64,000 nt of DNA from Clostridia bacterium (lineage in GTDB: Bacteria > Bacillota > Clostridia > Christensenellales > Aristaeellaceae). The stretch covers positions 186,001-250,000 of the forward strand of contig JAFUDS010000024.1 in the NCBI GenBank assembly GCA_017464305.1, written 5' to 3'. Shown piece after piece: positions 1-8,261 of the stretch (position 1 is its first letter; the number at the start of each line of letters is the position of its first letter). The notes beneath the pieces were generated by a model. It did no database searches. It had not been told where the DNA came from and worked only from the letters and a program-made list of their open reading frames with translations. A program made the position numbers and the translations under genes.

Positions 1-196
1 CGAATGGTGGCTGCGGTTCCTGGATGAAAAGCAGATGATCGGCAATTTCGAGGTGCCGTTGCTGCGCAATGGCTTCCGGCTGGTGGTGTTCTCCATCATC
101 ATCATGGTGGTGGTGCTGTTCTTCCGGAAGGGCATCATGGGCACGAAGGAGCTGCCGGATCTGTTCCGGCGGAAGCGGAAGGAGGCGGCGAAATGA
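1..196 (+). CDS. livM: Branched-chain amino-acid ABC permease LivM, C-terminal end (partial)
   Basis: Only the last 64 codons are present; the gene starts outside the window. The reading frame beginning at base 2 encodes a final hydrophobic segment (RLVVFSIIIMVVVLFF) followed by RKGIMG and a basic tail, which is the usual end of LivM inner-membrane permeases. The stop TGA overlaps the ATG of the following LivG gene by four bases (ATGA at 193-196), so the two are translationally coupled. The identification rests on this tail plus the adjacent LivG and LivF genes, so the family is likely but the substrate (branched-chain or a related amino acid) is inferred. Confidence 0.8.
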   Translation, partial: EWWLRFLDEKQMIGNFEVPLLRNGFRLVVFSIIIMVVVLFFRKGIMGTKELPDLFRRKRKEAAK

Positions 197-1026
197 GCGA
201 ACTGGACGTAAAGGTGGTTCCCGATGTGGAAACGGCGGGAGAAACCGTGCTGAAGCTGGAGCATCTGACCATGCAGTTTGGCGGCGTCATCGCCGTGAAT
301 GATTTCTCCATGCATATCGACAAGGGGGAGATCGTGGCCCTCATCGGCCCCAACGGCGCGGGGAAGACCACGGCCTTTAACTGCGTCACCAGCGTTTATC
401 AGCCCACGAAGGGGAAGATCTTTTTCCATGGCCAGGAGATCGGAAGCGACAAGCTGCATATGACGCCGGACAAGGTGACGGCCCAGGGCATCGCCCGGAC
501 CTTTCAGAACATCCGGCTGTTCTCCGGCATGACGGTGTTTGAAAACATCATGACCGCCATGCATCTGCGGCGAAAGAGCAATCTCTTTACCCAGGTGCTG
601 CACCTGAACGCTGAGGAGGAGAAGGCGAACCGACAGAAGGCCTGGAAGCTGCTGGAGACGGTGGGCCTGACGGATGTGGCGGAGGAGATGGCTACCAGCC
701 TGCCCTATGGCAAGCAGCGGCTGCTGGAGATCGCTCGGGCCCTGGCCACGGATCCGACGCTGCTGCTGCTGGACGAACCGGCGGCGGGCATGAACCCCCA
801 GGAGACGGACGAGCTGGGAGAGTTCATCGTCCGGATCAAGAAGGAATTCGATTTAACTGTGTTCATGATTGAACATCATATGAACCTGGTGATGGACATT
901 TCGGACCGCATCTATGTACTGGACTTCGGCAAGCCCATCGCCAACGGCACCCCGGAGGAGGTGCAGCAGAACCCGGTGGTCATCGCTGCTTATCTCGGCA
1001 GTGAAGAGGAGGTGGAGGAAGCATGA
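193..1026 (+). CDS. livG: Branched-chain amino-acid ABC transporter ATP-binding protein LivG
   Basis: A 277-residue ATPase that powers uptake of branched-chain or related amino acids with LivF and the LivH/LivM permeases. The Walker A motif GPNGAGKT is at about residues 52-59, a LivG-type signature LPYGKQRLLEIARAL replaces the canonical LSGGQ at about 176-190, and Walker B is LLLLDEPAAGMNP. The absence of the strict LSGGQ is normal for LivG. It overlaps livM by ATGA upstream and livF by ATGA downstream (1023-1026), so it sits in the middle of a tightly coupled operon whose first genes are outside the window. Confidence 0.93.
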   Translation: MSELDVKVVPDVETAGETVLKLEHLTMQFGGVIAVNDFSMHIDKGEIVALIGPNGAGKTTAFNCVTSVYQPTKGKIFFHGQEIGSDKLHMTPDKVTAQGIARTFQNIRLFSGMTVFENIMTAMHLRRKSNLFTQVLHLNAEEEKANRQKAWKLLETVGLTDVAEEMATSLPYGKQRLLEIARALATDPTLLLLDEPAAGMNPQETDELGEFIVRIKKEFDLTVFMIEHHMNLVMDISDRIYVLDFGKPIANGTPEEVQQNPVVIAAYLGSEEEVEEA

Positions 1027-1742
1027 GCCTGCTGAAAGTGACGGACCTGGTGGTCAGCTATGGCGGCATCGAAGCCCTGAAGGGCATCGCCTTCGAGGTG
1101 GAGCAGGGGCAGATTGTGACCCTCATCGGCGCCAACGGCGCGGGCAAGAGCACCACCCTGCGGACCATCTCCGGCCTGGTTCGGGCCCAGGAGGGCCGAG
1201 TCTATTTTGAGGGCCGGGATATTACGGATTACGGCACTCAGAAGATCGTGGAAACGGGCATTGCCCTGGTGCCGGAGGGGCGGCGGGTGTTCCCGAACCT
1301 GACGGTGCTGGAAAACCTGCGGATCGGCGCTTATCTGCGGAAGGATAAGGAAGTCATCGAGCAGGATATCGAATATATCTATGATCTGTTCCCCCGGCTG
1401 AAGGAGCGTTCCTGGCAGCTGGCGGGCACCCTGTCCGGCGGCGAGCAGCAGATGCTGGCGGTGGGCCGGGCCATGATGACTAGGCCAAAGATGATCATGA
1501 TGGACGAACCTAGCCTGGGTTTGGCACCCCTGGTGGTGAAGGATATCTTCCGCATTATTCAGACCCTGAAGGAAACGGGGATGACGGTGCTGTTGATTGA
1601 ACAGAACGCCAATGCGGCCCTGCACGCCTGCGATTATGCCTATGTGCTGGAGACGGGGCGCATCACCATGGCGGGTACCGGGAAGGAGCTGCTCTCCAGC
1701 TCCGCCATTCAGGAGGCCTATCTGGGCAAGACCAGTAAATAA
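1023..1742 (+). CDS. livF: Branched-chain amino-acid ABC transporter ATP-binding protein LivF
   Basis: A 239-residue ATPase, the normal LivF length and partner of LivG in the cytoplasmic ATPase dimer. Walker A is GANGAGKS at about residues 36-43, the signature is LSGGEQQMLAVGRAMM, and Walker B is MIMMDEPSLGLAP, a characteristic LivF string. It is the last gene of the liv operon: its TAA is followed 40 bases later by a perfect GC-rich hairpin with five T residues (1781-1810). Confidence 0.93.
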   Translation: MSLLKVTDLVVSYGGIEALKGIAFEVEQGQIVTLIGANGAGKSTTLRTISGLVRAQEGRVYFEGRDITDYGTQKIVETGIALVPEGRRVFPNLTVLENLRIGAYLRKDKEVIEQDIEYIYDLFPRLKERSWQLAGTLSGGEQQMLAVGRAMMTRPKMIMMDEPSLGLAPLVVKDIFRIIQTLKETGMTVLLIEQNANAALHACDYAYVLETGRITMAGTGKELLSSSAIQEAYLGKTSK

Positions 1743-1747
1743 AATCC

Positions 1748-1777
1748 TTTACAATCAGGGTCAAAATCAATTACAAT
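1748..1777 (+). promoter_or_regulatory. Candidate promoter for the XRE/S24 regulator gene
   Basis: TTTACA at 1748-1753 and TACAAT at 1772-1777 are separated by 18 bases. Predicted initiation would fall near 1784, inside the left arm of the liv terminator hairpin, so new transcripts would lack a complete hairpin. Confidence 0.45.
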
Positions 1778-1780
1778 GAG

Positions 1781-1810
1781 GCCGGAAACCGGGTGGGTTT
1801 CCGGCTTTTT
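1781..1810 (+). terminator. Rho-independent terminator of the liv operon
   Basis: Perfect 10-bp stem GCCGGAAACC / GGTTTCCGGC with a GGGTG loop, followed by TTTTT. It lies between the livF stop and the start of the next gene. Confidence 0.9.
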
Positions 1811-1836
1811 CCAAGGAAACGGATGGAGGCAGAAAA

Positions 1837-2574
1837 GTGAGCAGATTAGGAGATTTAATCCGCACGGAGCGGATTCGGCAGAAGATGACCCCGAAGCAGG
1901 TGGCCCGGAAATGCGGTGTCAGCGAGAGCTACATCATGGCTGTGGAGGCGGGAACCCGGATCATCGGGGATGACCAGGCCCGGCGGATTTTGAAGACCAT
2001 CGGCCTGCGGCAGCAGAACGAGGCGGAGTTCACCCTGGACGATATTGCCGCCACGGTGGATCTGGCCCAGGTGCAGCCCGCCCTGGCTGCCAAGGCCGCC
2101 GCCCCCAAGCCCAAGGCCAAGGAGGCGGAGAAGGTGGCCTCCACGGAGGAGGAGAAGGAGGAGGGTGTAGCCGGCAGCATCTGGCTGGACGCGCTGCAGA
2201 GCGTGATGAAGCGGGTGCCGGTAATGAACGCCGTCATGAAGCCCGTGCGATACAAGCTGGTGCCGGTGGAAAACGGACGCATCGAGGGGGCCAATCCGGA
2301 TAAGGTGTTCTATTATCTGGCCCCGGACGACAGCATGCGGGGCTTCCGCATCCATAAGGGGGATATCGTGCTGACCGTGCCGGCCAACAGCCCGGTGGAT
2401 GGGGCGGTGATGCTGATCAATTACAACGAGCATCGCTACCTGCGGAAGATCAAGATCCTGAATGATCGGCAGATCCTGCTGCAGAGCTATGACCGGGAAT
2501 ATGAGCAGGAAACCGCGGACATCAGCGAGGTGGGCTTCCTGTCCCGGTGCGTGCAGGTGACCTTTGAGCTATAA
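1837..2574 (+). CDS. XRE-type helix-turn-helix regulator with S24/LexA-like C-terminal domain
   Basis: A 245-residue protein. Residues 4-58 form an XRE/Cro-type helix-turn-helix (MTPKQVARKCGVSESYIMAVEAGTR... region). Residues 80-112 are an Ala/Lys/Glu-rich linker, and residues 130-245 resemble the S24 peptidase fold of LexA and CI. A serine in DDSM (Ser166) and a lysine in YLRKI (Lys204) have the spacing of a Ser/Lys dyad, and an Ala-Gly pair lies at 112-113 in the linker. Whether it self-cleaves is unknown. The start is GTG at 1837 with GGATGGAGG just upstream. It stands alone between amino-acid importer (liv) and exporter (azlCD) genes, so it may regulate them; that is inference. Confidence 0.75.
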   Translation: MSRLGDLIRTERIRQKMTPKQVARKCGVSESYIMAVEAGTRIIGDDQARRILKTIGLRQQNEAEFTLDDIAATVDLAQVQPALAAKAAAPKPKAKEAEKVASTEEEKEEGVAGSIWLDALQSVMKRVPVMNAVMKPVRYKLVPVENGRIEGANPDKVFYYLAPDDSMRGFRIHKGDIVLTVPANSPVDGAVMLINYNEHRYLRKIKILNDRQILLQSYDREYEQETADISEVGFLSRCVQVTFEL

Positions 2575-2575
2575 A

Positions 2576-2605
2576 CAAAAAAACGCTGATGGGGATCCAT
2601 CAGCG
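2576..2605 (-). terminator. Rho-independent terminator of azlCD
   Basis: On the minus strand a 9-bp stem CGCTGATGG / CCATCAGCG with a 4-base loop is followed by a run of seven T residues (the A-run 2577-2583 on the plus strand). It lies past the azlD stop and is shared in space with the end of the convergent XRE gene. Confidence 0.75.
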
Positions 2606-2663
2606 AGAAAGTATCTTTGGTTGTAAGCTTTTCGTTCCCCCAATGGACGGGGGAGCGATTTTT

Positions 2664-3002
2664 TCAAAACACGGACTGCACCAGGAACATGTAGAGCACG
2701 GTGCCGATGACGACGCTGAGGATGCTGTTCCTTTTCCACAGGTAGGTTCCGCTGACCACCGCCAGGGCGATGATCTCCGGCAGGGCGTGGGGCGCCTCCA
2801 GCAGGGAGACATCCTTCAGGCAGTAGATGATCAGCAGCCCCATGGCCGTGTAGGGCACGACCCGGCCCAGATACATGATGTAATCCGGTACTTCCTTGCC
2901 CCGGCCGAAGATCAGCACGGGGAGAATCCGGGTGCCCAGGGTCATGAGACCCATCACCAGAATCACCAGCAGCGCGTGAGAATTAAACGGCATGGGCGGC
3001 AC
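2664..3002 (-). CDS. azlD: AzlD-family branched-chain amino-acid exporter subunit
   Basis: A 112-residue protein with three to four hydrophobic segments. The family hallmarks are the early MTLGTRILPVLIFG segment and the following MYLGRVVPYTAMGLLIIYCL. AzlD is the small subunit that works with AzlC to export leucine, isoleucine or valine and analogues across the cytoplasmic membrane. Its 5' end overlaps the 3' end of azlC by 20 bases, typical of azlCD pairs. The start could be either of two in-frame ATGs three codons apart. Confidence 0.88.
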   Translation of the reverse strand: MPPMPFNSHALLVILVMGLMTLGTRILPVLIFGRGKEVPDYIMYLGRVVPYTAMGLLIIYCLKDVSLLEAPHALPEIIALAVVSGTYLWKRNSILSVVIGTVLYMFLVQSVF

Positions 3003-3690
3003 CTCCCTTCTTTTCGATCTTGTCCCGCATCAGGGTCAGGACCACGATGATAATGATCATGGCGGGAATCAGAAAGATCTCCCGCCCGAAGATCAGCCGG
3101 CAAGCCAGGGTGGCCACCAGGCCCAAAATGGCGGGGATGTGAGACTGGGAATCGATCCATTGCTGGATATACACTGTCACAAAAAGGGCGGTCATGGAAA
3201 AATCGATGCCGGTGGAGTTGAAGCTCAGAAGGGAGCTGAGCCACCCGCCCAGGAAGGAGCCTACAATCCAGGAGAGCTGATCGAACAGGGTCACCAGCAG
3301 CCGATAGCCGCTGGTGTTGACACCCACCGGGCCCTCATCCTTGCTGAGCATGGCGTAGGTTTCGTCGCACAGGGCGTAATACAGGTACCACTTCCATTTG
3401 CCTTCCTGCTTGTATCGGCCGATCATGGAAATGCTGAAGAAGATATGCCGGGCCGAAATCATCAGAGCGGTGATGGCGGCCATCAGCAGGGGGCCGCTGT
3501 CCAGCATGGACACGCTGACGAATTGGCCGGTGCCGCTGAAGATGACCACACCGGAGAAGATGGACCACAGGGGTCCGTAGCCATGCTCCTGCATCAGGAT
3601 GCCAAAGCCGGCGCCCAGCACGATGAAGGTCACCATGATGGGCAGGGAGGTCCGCAGGGCGGCGGAGATTTCTCGTTTTGTAATTCTCAT
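2983..3690 (-). CDS. azlC: AzlC-family branched-chain amino-acid exporter, large subunit
   Basis: A 235-residue polytopic membrane protein of normal AzlC length, with about six to eight hydrophobic segments. The N-terminal AALRTSLPIMVTFIVLGAGFGIL and the DETYAML segment in the middle are typical of the family. Together with AzlD it forms an export system for branched-chain amino acids. The gene starts at ATG 3690 and runs into azlD. It is separated by about 180 bp from the divergent nagZ gene, so promoters for both must lie in 3691-3872. Confidence 0.9.
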   Translation of the reverse strand: MRITKREISAALRTSLPIMVTFIVLGAGFGILMQEHGYGPLWSIFSGVVIFSGTGQFVSVSMLDSGPLLMAAITALMISARHIFFSISMIGRYKQEGKWKWYLYYALCDETYAMLSKDEGPVGVNTSGYRLLVTLFDQLSWIVGSFLGGWLSSLLSFNSTGIDFSMTALFVTVYIQQWIDSQSHIPAILGLVATLACRLIFGREIFLIPAMIIIIVVLTLMRDKIEKKGGAAHAV

Positions 3691-3795
3691 AAACCTGATT
3701 CCCCATTGATAGATAAATATGCAGAGTTGCGTGCTTTATGGCTGCCATGGGCAACCGCATAGCAGATTATCATAACCCGGCGGCCTACGCAAGCC

Positions 3796-3824
3796 TTTAC
3801 TTTCCGCCCGGCCTGGGGTAAAAT
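3796..3824 (+). promoter_or_regulatory. Candidate nagZ promoter
   Basis: TTTACT (3796-3801) and TAAAAT (3819-3824) with a 17-base spacer, 48 bases before the nagZ start. The -10 matches consensus at five of six positions; the -35 is weaker. Confidence 0.5.
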
Positions 3825-3872
3825 AAGCGGGCAAGGAAGGCCTGGCCGAGGTTTTCGGCCGGAGGAGAAGGA

Positions 3873-5024
3873 TTGGAAAACATGAAAAGAACATTCGCGT
3901 TGCTCAGCGCCCTGGGGCTCATGATCTCCAGCGCCGCGGCGGAGGAGGATGGAATCATGGCAAAGATGGAAAAGATGACCCTGCGGGAAAAGGTGGGACA
4001 GCTGTTTATGATCCGGCCGGACAGCCTGGAGGAAAGGTTCGGCCCGGCGGAATTGGAGGATAACAACCGGACGGGGACCACCCGGGTGACGGACGAGATG
4101 CGGGAGCGGTACGCCGAATATCCCTGCGGGGGCTTTGCCCTTTTCCGCAAGAATATTCTGGCCCCCAGCCAGTTGAGGGGCTTCGCGGAGAACTTACACC
4201 AGATCGGCGAAATTCCGCCCCTGCTGGCCATCGACGAGGAGGGGGGACGCATCGCCCGCATCGCGAACCATCCTACCTCCTTCGGGGTGAAGAAATTTCC
4301 CACCATGGCGGAAATCGGCGCGGCGGGAGATCCGGCCCAGGCCTATACCCTGGGAAAGACCATTGGGGACTATCTGACGGCCTTTGGCTTGGATATCGAC
4401 TTCGCCCCGGTGGCGGATGTGAACACCAACCCCCAGAACGTGGTCATCGGGGATCGGGCCTTCGGGGAGGATCCGGAAAAGGCGGCGGAGATGGTGGCCC
4501 AGGTGGTGGCCGGACTCCATGATGGCGGCGTCCTTTCCTGCGTGAAGCATTTCCCCGGCCATGGGGATACGGCGGCGGACACCCACACGGGATACGCGGA
4601 GACGCTGAAAACCTGGGAGGAAATCGCGGCCTGCGAGATGATCCCCTTCCGGGCGGGCATTGTTGCCGGGACGGAGCTGATCATGACGGCCCATATCGCC
4701 GCCCCGAATGTGACGGGCGGGCAGGAGCCCGCCTCCGTTTCTTACCTGTTGCTGACGGAAAAGCTGCGGCAGGAGCTGGGGTTCCAGGGCGTAATCATTA
4801 CCGACGCCCTGGCCATGGGCGCCATTCATGAGCATTATTCCTCCGCCGAGGCCAGCGTGGCCGCACTGCAGGCGGGGGCGGATATTCTGCTGATGCCCTA
4901 CAATTACTATGAAGCCTTCGATGGCGTGATGCAGGCCGTGGCGGAGGGGGTGCTCTCCGAGGAAAGGATCGACGAGAGCGTCTATCGTGTGCTGAAGCTG
5001 AAGGAAGGCAGATTCGGGGAATAA
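3873..5024 (+). CDS. nagZ: Secreted GH3 beta-N-acetylhexosaminidase, NagZ-like
   Basis: A 383-residue single-domain glycoside hydrolase of family 3. NagZ enzymes remove N-acetylglucosamine from muropeptides. The diagnostic loop KHFPGHGDTAADTH, carrying the Asp-His general acid/base pair, is present, and the nucleophile aspartate is in VIITDALAMGAI. The chain begins with a hydrophobic signal peptide ending SSAAA-EE, so it acts outside the cytoplasmic membrane, as in Bacillus rather than in E. coli. The best ribosome-site spacing (GGAGGAG at 3861-3867) favours TTG 3873; ATG 3882 is the alternative. It converges on the anmK operon, also a wall-recycling function. Confidence 0.88.
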   Translation: MENMKRTFALLSALGLMISSAAAEEDGIMAKMEKMTLREKVGQLFMIRPDSLEERFGPAELEDNNRTGTTRVTDEMRERYAEYPCGGFALFRKNILAPSQLRGFAENLHQIGEIPPLLAIDEEGGRIARIANHPTSFGVKKFPTMAEIGAAGDPAQAYTLGKTIGDYLTAFGLDIDFAPVADVNTNPQNVVIGDRAFGEDPEKAAEMVAQVVAGLHDGGVLSCVKHFPGHGDTAADTHTGYAETLKTWEEIAACEMIPFRAGIVAGTELIMTAHIAAPNVTGGQEPASVSYLLLTEKLRQELGFQGVIITDALAMGAIHEHYSSAEASVAALQAGADILLMPYNYYEAFDGVMQAVAEGVLSEERIDESVYRVLKLKEGRFGE

Positions 5025-5040
5025 AGAGAAGAAAACACAA

Positions 5041-5078
5041 ACCCGCCGGGAAAGATTCTCGCTTTCTCGGCGGGTTTT
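5041..5078. terminator. Terminator between convergent nagZ and anmK
   Basis: ACCCGCCG (5041-5048) pairs with CGGCGGGT (5068-5075) and the inner GGAAAG pairs with CTTTCT (one G-U), giving a 14-bp stem with a 7-base loop. TTTT follows on the plus strand and GTTTGTGTTTTC on the minus strand, so it can serve both genes. Its core resembles the terminator at 12033-12069. Confidence 0.8.
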
Positions 5079-5080
5079 GC

Positions 5081-6253
5081 TTATATGCTGATCTTCCCCA
5101 TCACCACGGGGTGCGCAGCCCCGGTGACGGAGGGGACGTTATTGCAGACGCCATGGACGCACTCGTTGGCCAGCACCGCGAAGGCCACCGCCTCCTTGGC
5201 GTCCCCATCGTAGCCCAGATCCTCATTGATCTTCACCGGCAGGGGTAGCAGGCTTCGCAGATCCCGCAGCAGGGTGGGGTTTCGGCTGCCGCCGCCGCCC
5301 ACCACCAGATAGTCCGGCTGAGCGGGCAGGAATTCCCGCACCGCCAGGGCGATACATTCCGCCGTGAAGCGGGTAGCTGTGGCCACCAGATCCTCCGGGG
5401 AGAGATGATACTCCTGCCCCTTTCGAATCAGGGCCTCCACAAAGGCGGCGCCATACACCTCCCGGCCTGTGGTCTTGGGAGGGCGCTGGGCCAGATAAGG
5501 ATCGGAGAGCAGCCAGGAGAGCACCTCCGGATGGGCCTGACCCCGGGCGGCGAAGGCGCCGTCCTGATCATACCGGGCCCCACCTTCCGTAAACTGCTCC
5601 ATCAATTGATCCATTACCATATTGCCGGGGCCGGTGTCAAAGGCCAAGGTGTCCTCCGGCGTGCCGTGGGCCGGCAGCAGCGTCAGGTTGCCAATGCCGC
5701 CGATGTTTTGCAGGGCCACATTCAGGCCCTCCTGCCTGTACAGCAGGTATTCCGCGTAGGGCACCAGGGGGGCTCCCTGGCCGCCAGCGGCCATGTCCCG
5801 CACTCGGAAATCGCTGACCACTGGGCAGCCCAGCCCTTCGCAGATGAGGGAGGGTTCTCCCAATTGCAGGGTGCCCCGAACCGGATACCCCAGATAATCC
5901 ACCGCGGTGGGCTGATGATACAGGGTCTGGCCGTGGCTGCCCACCAGATCCACCTCCTGGGGGGAGATGCCCGCCTTTTCGCACACAGCCAGGCAGGCAT
6001 CCAGGGACAGCTGCCCCAGTAGGAAGGAAAAGAGGGTCAGATCCCGGCTGCCGCCGGCCTCGCCCCCCGCCAGGCGCAGGATCTCCCCCCGCACCGCTTC
6101 CGAATAGGGCAGGGAGACAAAGCCCAGGGGCTTGACCCGGGTTTCCCGGCCATGGCCGGCGATCTCCACCAGGGCGGCATCCAGGCCGTCGGCGGAGGTG
6201 CCGCTCATGAGGCCAATGACCCGCAGGGTTTCCTTGGAAAGCAAATCAAGCAT
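5081..6253 (-). CDS. anmK: Anhydro-N-acetylmuramic acid kinase
   Basis: A 390-residue kinase that opens and phosphorylates 1,6-anhydro-N-acetylmuramic acid to MurNAc-6-phosphate in peptidoglycan recycling. The N-terminal GLMSGTSADGLDAALVEI is the family signature, and later segments such as DTGPGNMVMDQLM and VVGGGGSRNP are typical nucleotide- and sugar-binding motifs. An upstream in-frame GTG (6274) would overlap the previous gene, but GGAGGA at 6261-6266 lies just ahead of ATG 6253, which gives the usual N-terminus. It is the last gene of the peptide ABC-transporter operon, which suggests that the transporter imports muropeptide fragments. Confidence 0.93.
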   Translation of the reverse strand: MLDLLSKETLRVIGLMSGTSADGLDAALVEIAGHGRETRVKPLGFVSLPYSEAVRGEILRLAGGEAGGSRDLTLFSFLLGQLSLDACLAVCEKAGISPQEVDLVGSHGQTLYHQPTAVDYLGYPVRGTLQLGEPSLICEGLGCPVVSDFRVRDMAAGGQGAPLVPYAEYLLYRQEGLNVALQNIGGIGNLTLLPAHGTPEDTLAFDTGPGNMVMDQLMEQFTEGGARYDQDGAFAARGQAHPEVLSWLLSDPYLAQRPPKTTGREVYGAAFVEALIRKGQEYHLSPEDLVATATRFTAECIALAVREFLPAQPDYLVVGGGGSRNPTLLRDLRSLLPLPVKINEDLGYDGDAKEAVAFAVLANECVHGVCNNVPSVTGAAHPVVMGKISI

Positions 6254-6270
6254 GGATTCTTTTCCTCCAT

Positions 6271-7254
6271 TCACTCCACATGGTGGCAGGCCACCAGATG
6301 ATCCGGCGCGATCTCCCGCAGGGCGGGCTTACTCTTCCTGCATTCCTCCGTGCAGCGGCCGCACCGGGTATGGAAGGGGCAGCCGGAGGGAGGATTGGCA
6401 GGATTGGGTACATCCCCCTCCAGCACGATATGCTGGGATTTGTGCAGGGGATCATGGGAGGGCACCGCGGAAAGCAGAGCCTGGGTATAGGGATGGGCGG
6501 GATGACGATAGAGCTCCTCCGTGTCCCCGGTTTCCATCAGGGAACCCAGATACATGACCCCCACCCGGTTGCTGATGTGCCGAACCACGTTCAGGTCATG
6601 GGAGATGAACACCAGGGACAGCTCCATCTCTTGCTGCAGCTCCATCATCAGGTTCAGAATCTGGGCCTGAATAGATACATCCAAGGCAGAGACCGGCTCG
6701 TCCGCCACCACGAAGCTGGGATGGGTAATCAGGGCCCGGGCGATGGAAATCCGCTGCTTCTGGCCGCCGGAGAACTGATGGGGATAGCGCTCCAGCTGGT
6801 CCGGGGTCATGCCGATGCGGGAGAGCATCTCCTCCACCCGCTCCCGCAGTTCTCCGGCGGAAAGGTCGTAATGCACCTTCAGGGGCTCGCTCAGCAGCTT
6901 CCATACATTCATACGGGGGTTCAGGGAGGCGTAGGGGTTCTGGAAGATGAACTGCATGTCCCGACGCTTCAGGCGGACCTGCTCCTCTGTCAGAGCGCTG
7001 AGGTTCTCCCCGCCGAAATACACCTCACCCCCGGTGGGCTCAATGAGCCGCAGCACGGCGGAGCCAGTGGTGCTCTTGCCGCAGCCGGATTCGCCCACCA
7101 GGGCAAAGACCTCCCGGGGACGGACCGTAAAGCTGACATCCTCTACCGCGTGCACATGGCCCACCACCCGCTTCATGAGGCCCCGTTTGATGGGAAAATA
7201 GACCTGCAGATGGCGCACGTCCAGCAGCGCGTCCTTCGCGTTGATTGTACTCAT
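6271..7254 (-). CDS. dppF: Oligopeptide/dipeptide ABC transporter ATP-binding protein, DppF/OppF type
   Basis: A 327-residue ATPase. Walker A is GESGCGKS, the signature FSGGQKQRISIARAL, and Walker B VVADEPVSALD, all in OppF/DppF style. The C-terminal extension has the clustered cysteines GCPFHTRCGRCTEECR characteristic of the oligopeptide ATPase tail. The reading frame stays open well upstream, but the ATG at 7254 follows GGAGGTGG and overlaps the previous stop (TCAT, 7251-7254), so it is the clear start. It is the fifth gene in the operon dppA-B-C-D-F-anmK. Confidence 0.92.
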   Translation of the reverse strand: MSTINAKDALLDVRHLQVYFPIKRGLMKRVVGHVHAVEDVSFTVRPREVFALVGESGCGKSTTGSAVLRLIEPTGGEVYFGGENLSALTEEQVRLKRRDMQFIFQNPYASLNPRMNVWKLLSEPLKVHYDLSAGELRERVEEMLSRIGMTPDQLERYPHQFSGGQKQRISIARALITHPSFVVADEPVSALDVSIQAQILNLMMELQQEMELSLVFISHDLNVVRHISNRVGVMYLGSLMETGDTEELYRHPAHPYTQALLSAVPSHDPLHKSQHIVLEGDVPNPANPPSGCPFHTRCGRCTEECRKSKPALREIAPDHLVACHHVE

Positions 7255-8243
7255 TGTTCCACCTCCTCGCTGTGCAGGAAGCAGCGGCATAGATGGCCAG
7301 GGGCCACCTCCGTCAGCGCCGGCATGGCCTGGCGGCATTTCTCCATGCATTTCTCGCATCGATCCGCAAATCGGCACCCCTGGGCCCATTGGCCGCCGGG
7401 AGGCACGATGCCGGGAATGGTATACAGCTTTCGGCTTTCCCCGCCCAGGGAAGTGACCGCCCGCAGGAGCCCCAGGGTATAGGGGTGGGCCGTTTGGCCA
7501 AAGAGCTCCACCACATTGGCCTGCTCCACTACCTGGCCGGCGTAGAACACCGCCACCTCCTCGCAGGTTTCGGCGATGACCCCCAGATCGTGGGTGATCA
7601 TGATGATGGAGGTATCATTTTGCTCCTTCAGGTCGTTCATCAGCCGGAGAATCTGAGCCTGGATGGTCACATCCAGGGCAGTGGTGGGCTCGTCCGCCAG
7701 CAGCAGCCGGGGATCATTGATCAGGGCGATGGCGATCATGATGCGCTGCAATTGGCCGCCGGACAGCTGATGGGGATAGGAGGTCAGGGTTTGCTCTGGC
7801 CGGGGAATATTCACCCGGCGCAGCATCTCCAGGGCCCGATCCCGCATCTCCGCCCGGGCCATGCCCGGGTGATGGAAGGACAGGGCCTCGTACATCTGCA
7901 TCTCCACGGTAAAGATCGGGTCCAGGGAGGTCATGGGCTCCTGGAAGATCATGGAGATCTCCTGCCCCCGCACCTCCCGCAGCTCCTTTTTGCTCAGCTG
8001 GAGCAGCTCCCGCTCTCCCGCCTTGCTGTCATATCGGATGCTGCCCTCCGCCACCCGCAGGGGATAGGGCAGCAGGCCCAAAATGGCGTTGGCGGTAATG
8101 GATTTGCCGCAGCCCGATTCCCCCACGATGCCGAAGGAGCGCTTCTTGGCGATGTTCAGATCCACCTTATCCAGCAGGCGGACGCTTTGCTTGCCCCGGA
8201 GGGTGGTAATTTTCAGATTCCGGATTTCCAACAGGTTTTCCAT
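7251..8243 (-). CDS. dppD: Oligopeptide/dipeptide ABC transporter ATP-binding protein, DppD/OppD type
   Basis: A 330-residue ATPase with Walker A GESGCGKS, signature [15 protein letters not shown], and Walker [16 protein letters not shown]. The C-terminal domain carries [15 protein letters not shown], the cysteine-rich oligopeptide-transporter tail. It pairs with DppF to drive peptide import. It overlaps dppF by four bases and follows dppC by 18 bases, so all are in one transcription unit. The transported peptide cannot be read from the sequence. Confidence 0.92.
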   Translation of the reverse strand: MENLLEIRNLKITTLRGKQSVRLLDKVDLNIAKKRSFGIVGESGCGKSITANAILGLLPYPLRVAEGSIRYDSKAGERELLQLSKKELREVRGQEISMIFQEPMTSLDPIFTVEMQMYEALSFHHPGMARAEMRDRALEMLRRVNIPRPEQTLTSYPHQLSGGQLQRIMIAIALINDPRLLLADEPTTALDVTIQAQILRLMNDLKEQNDTSIIMITHDLGVIAETCEEVAVFYAGQVVEQANVVELFGQTAHPYTLGLLRAVTSLGGESRKLYTIPGIVPPGGQWAQGCRFADRCEKCMEKCRQAMPALTEVAPGHLCRCFLHSEEVEQ

Positions 8244-8261
8244 CTGTTTGCCCCCTCCCGC

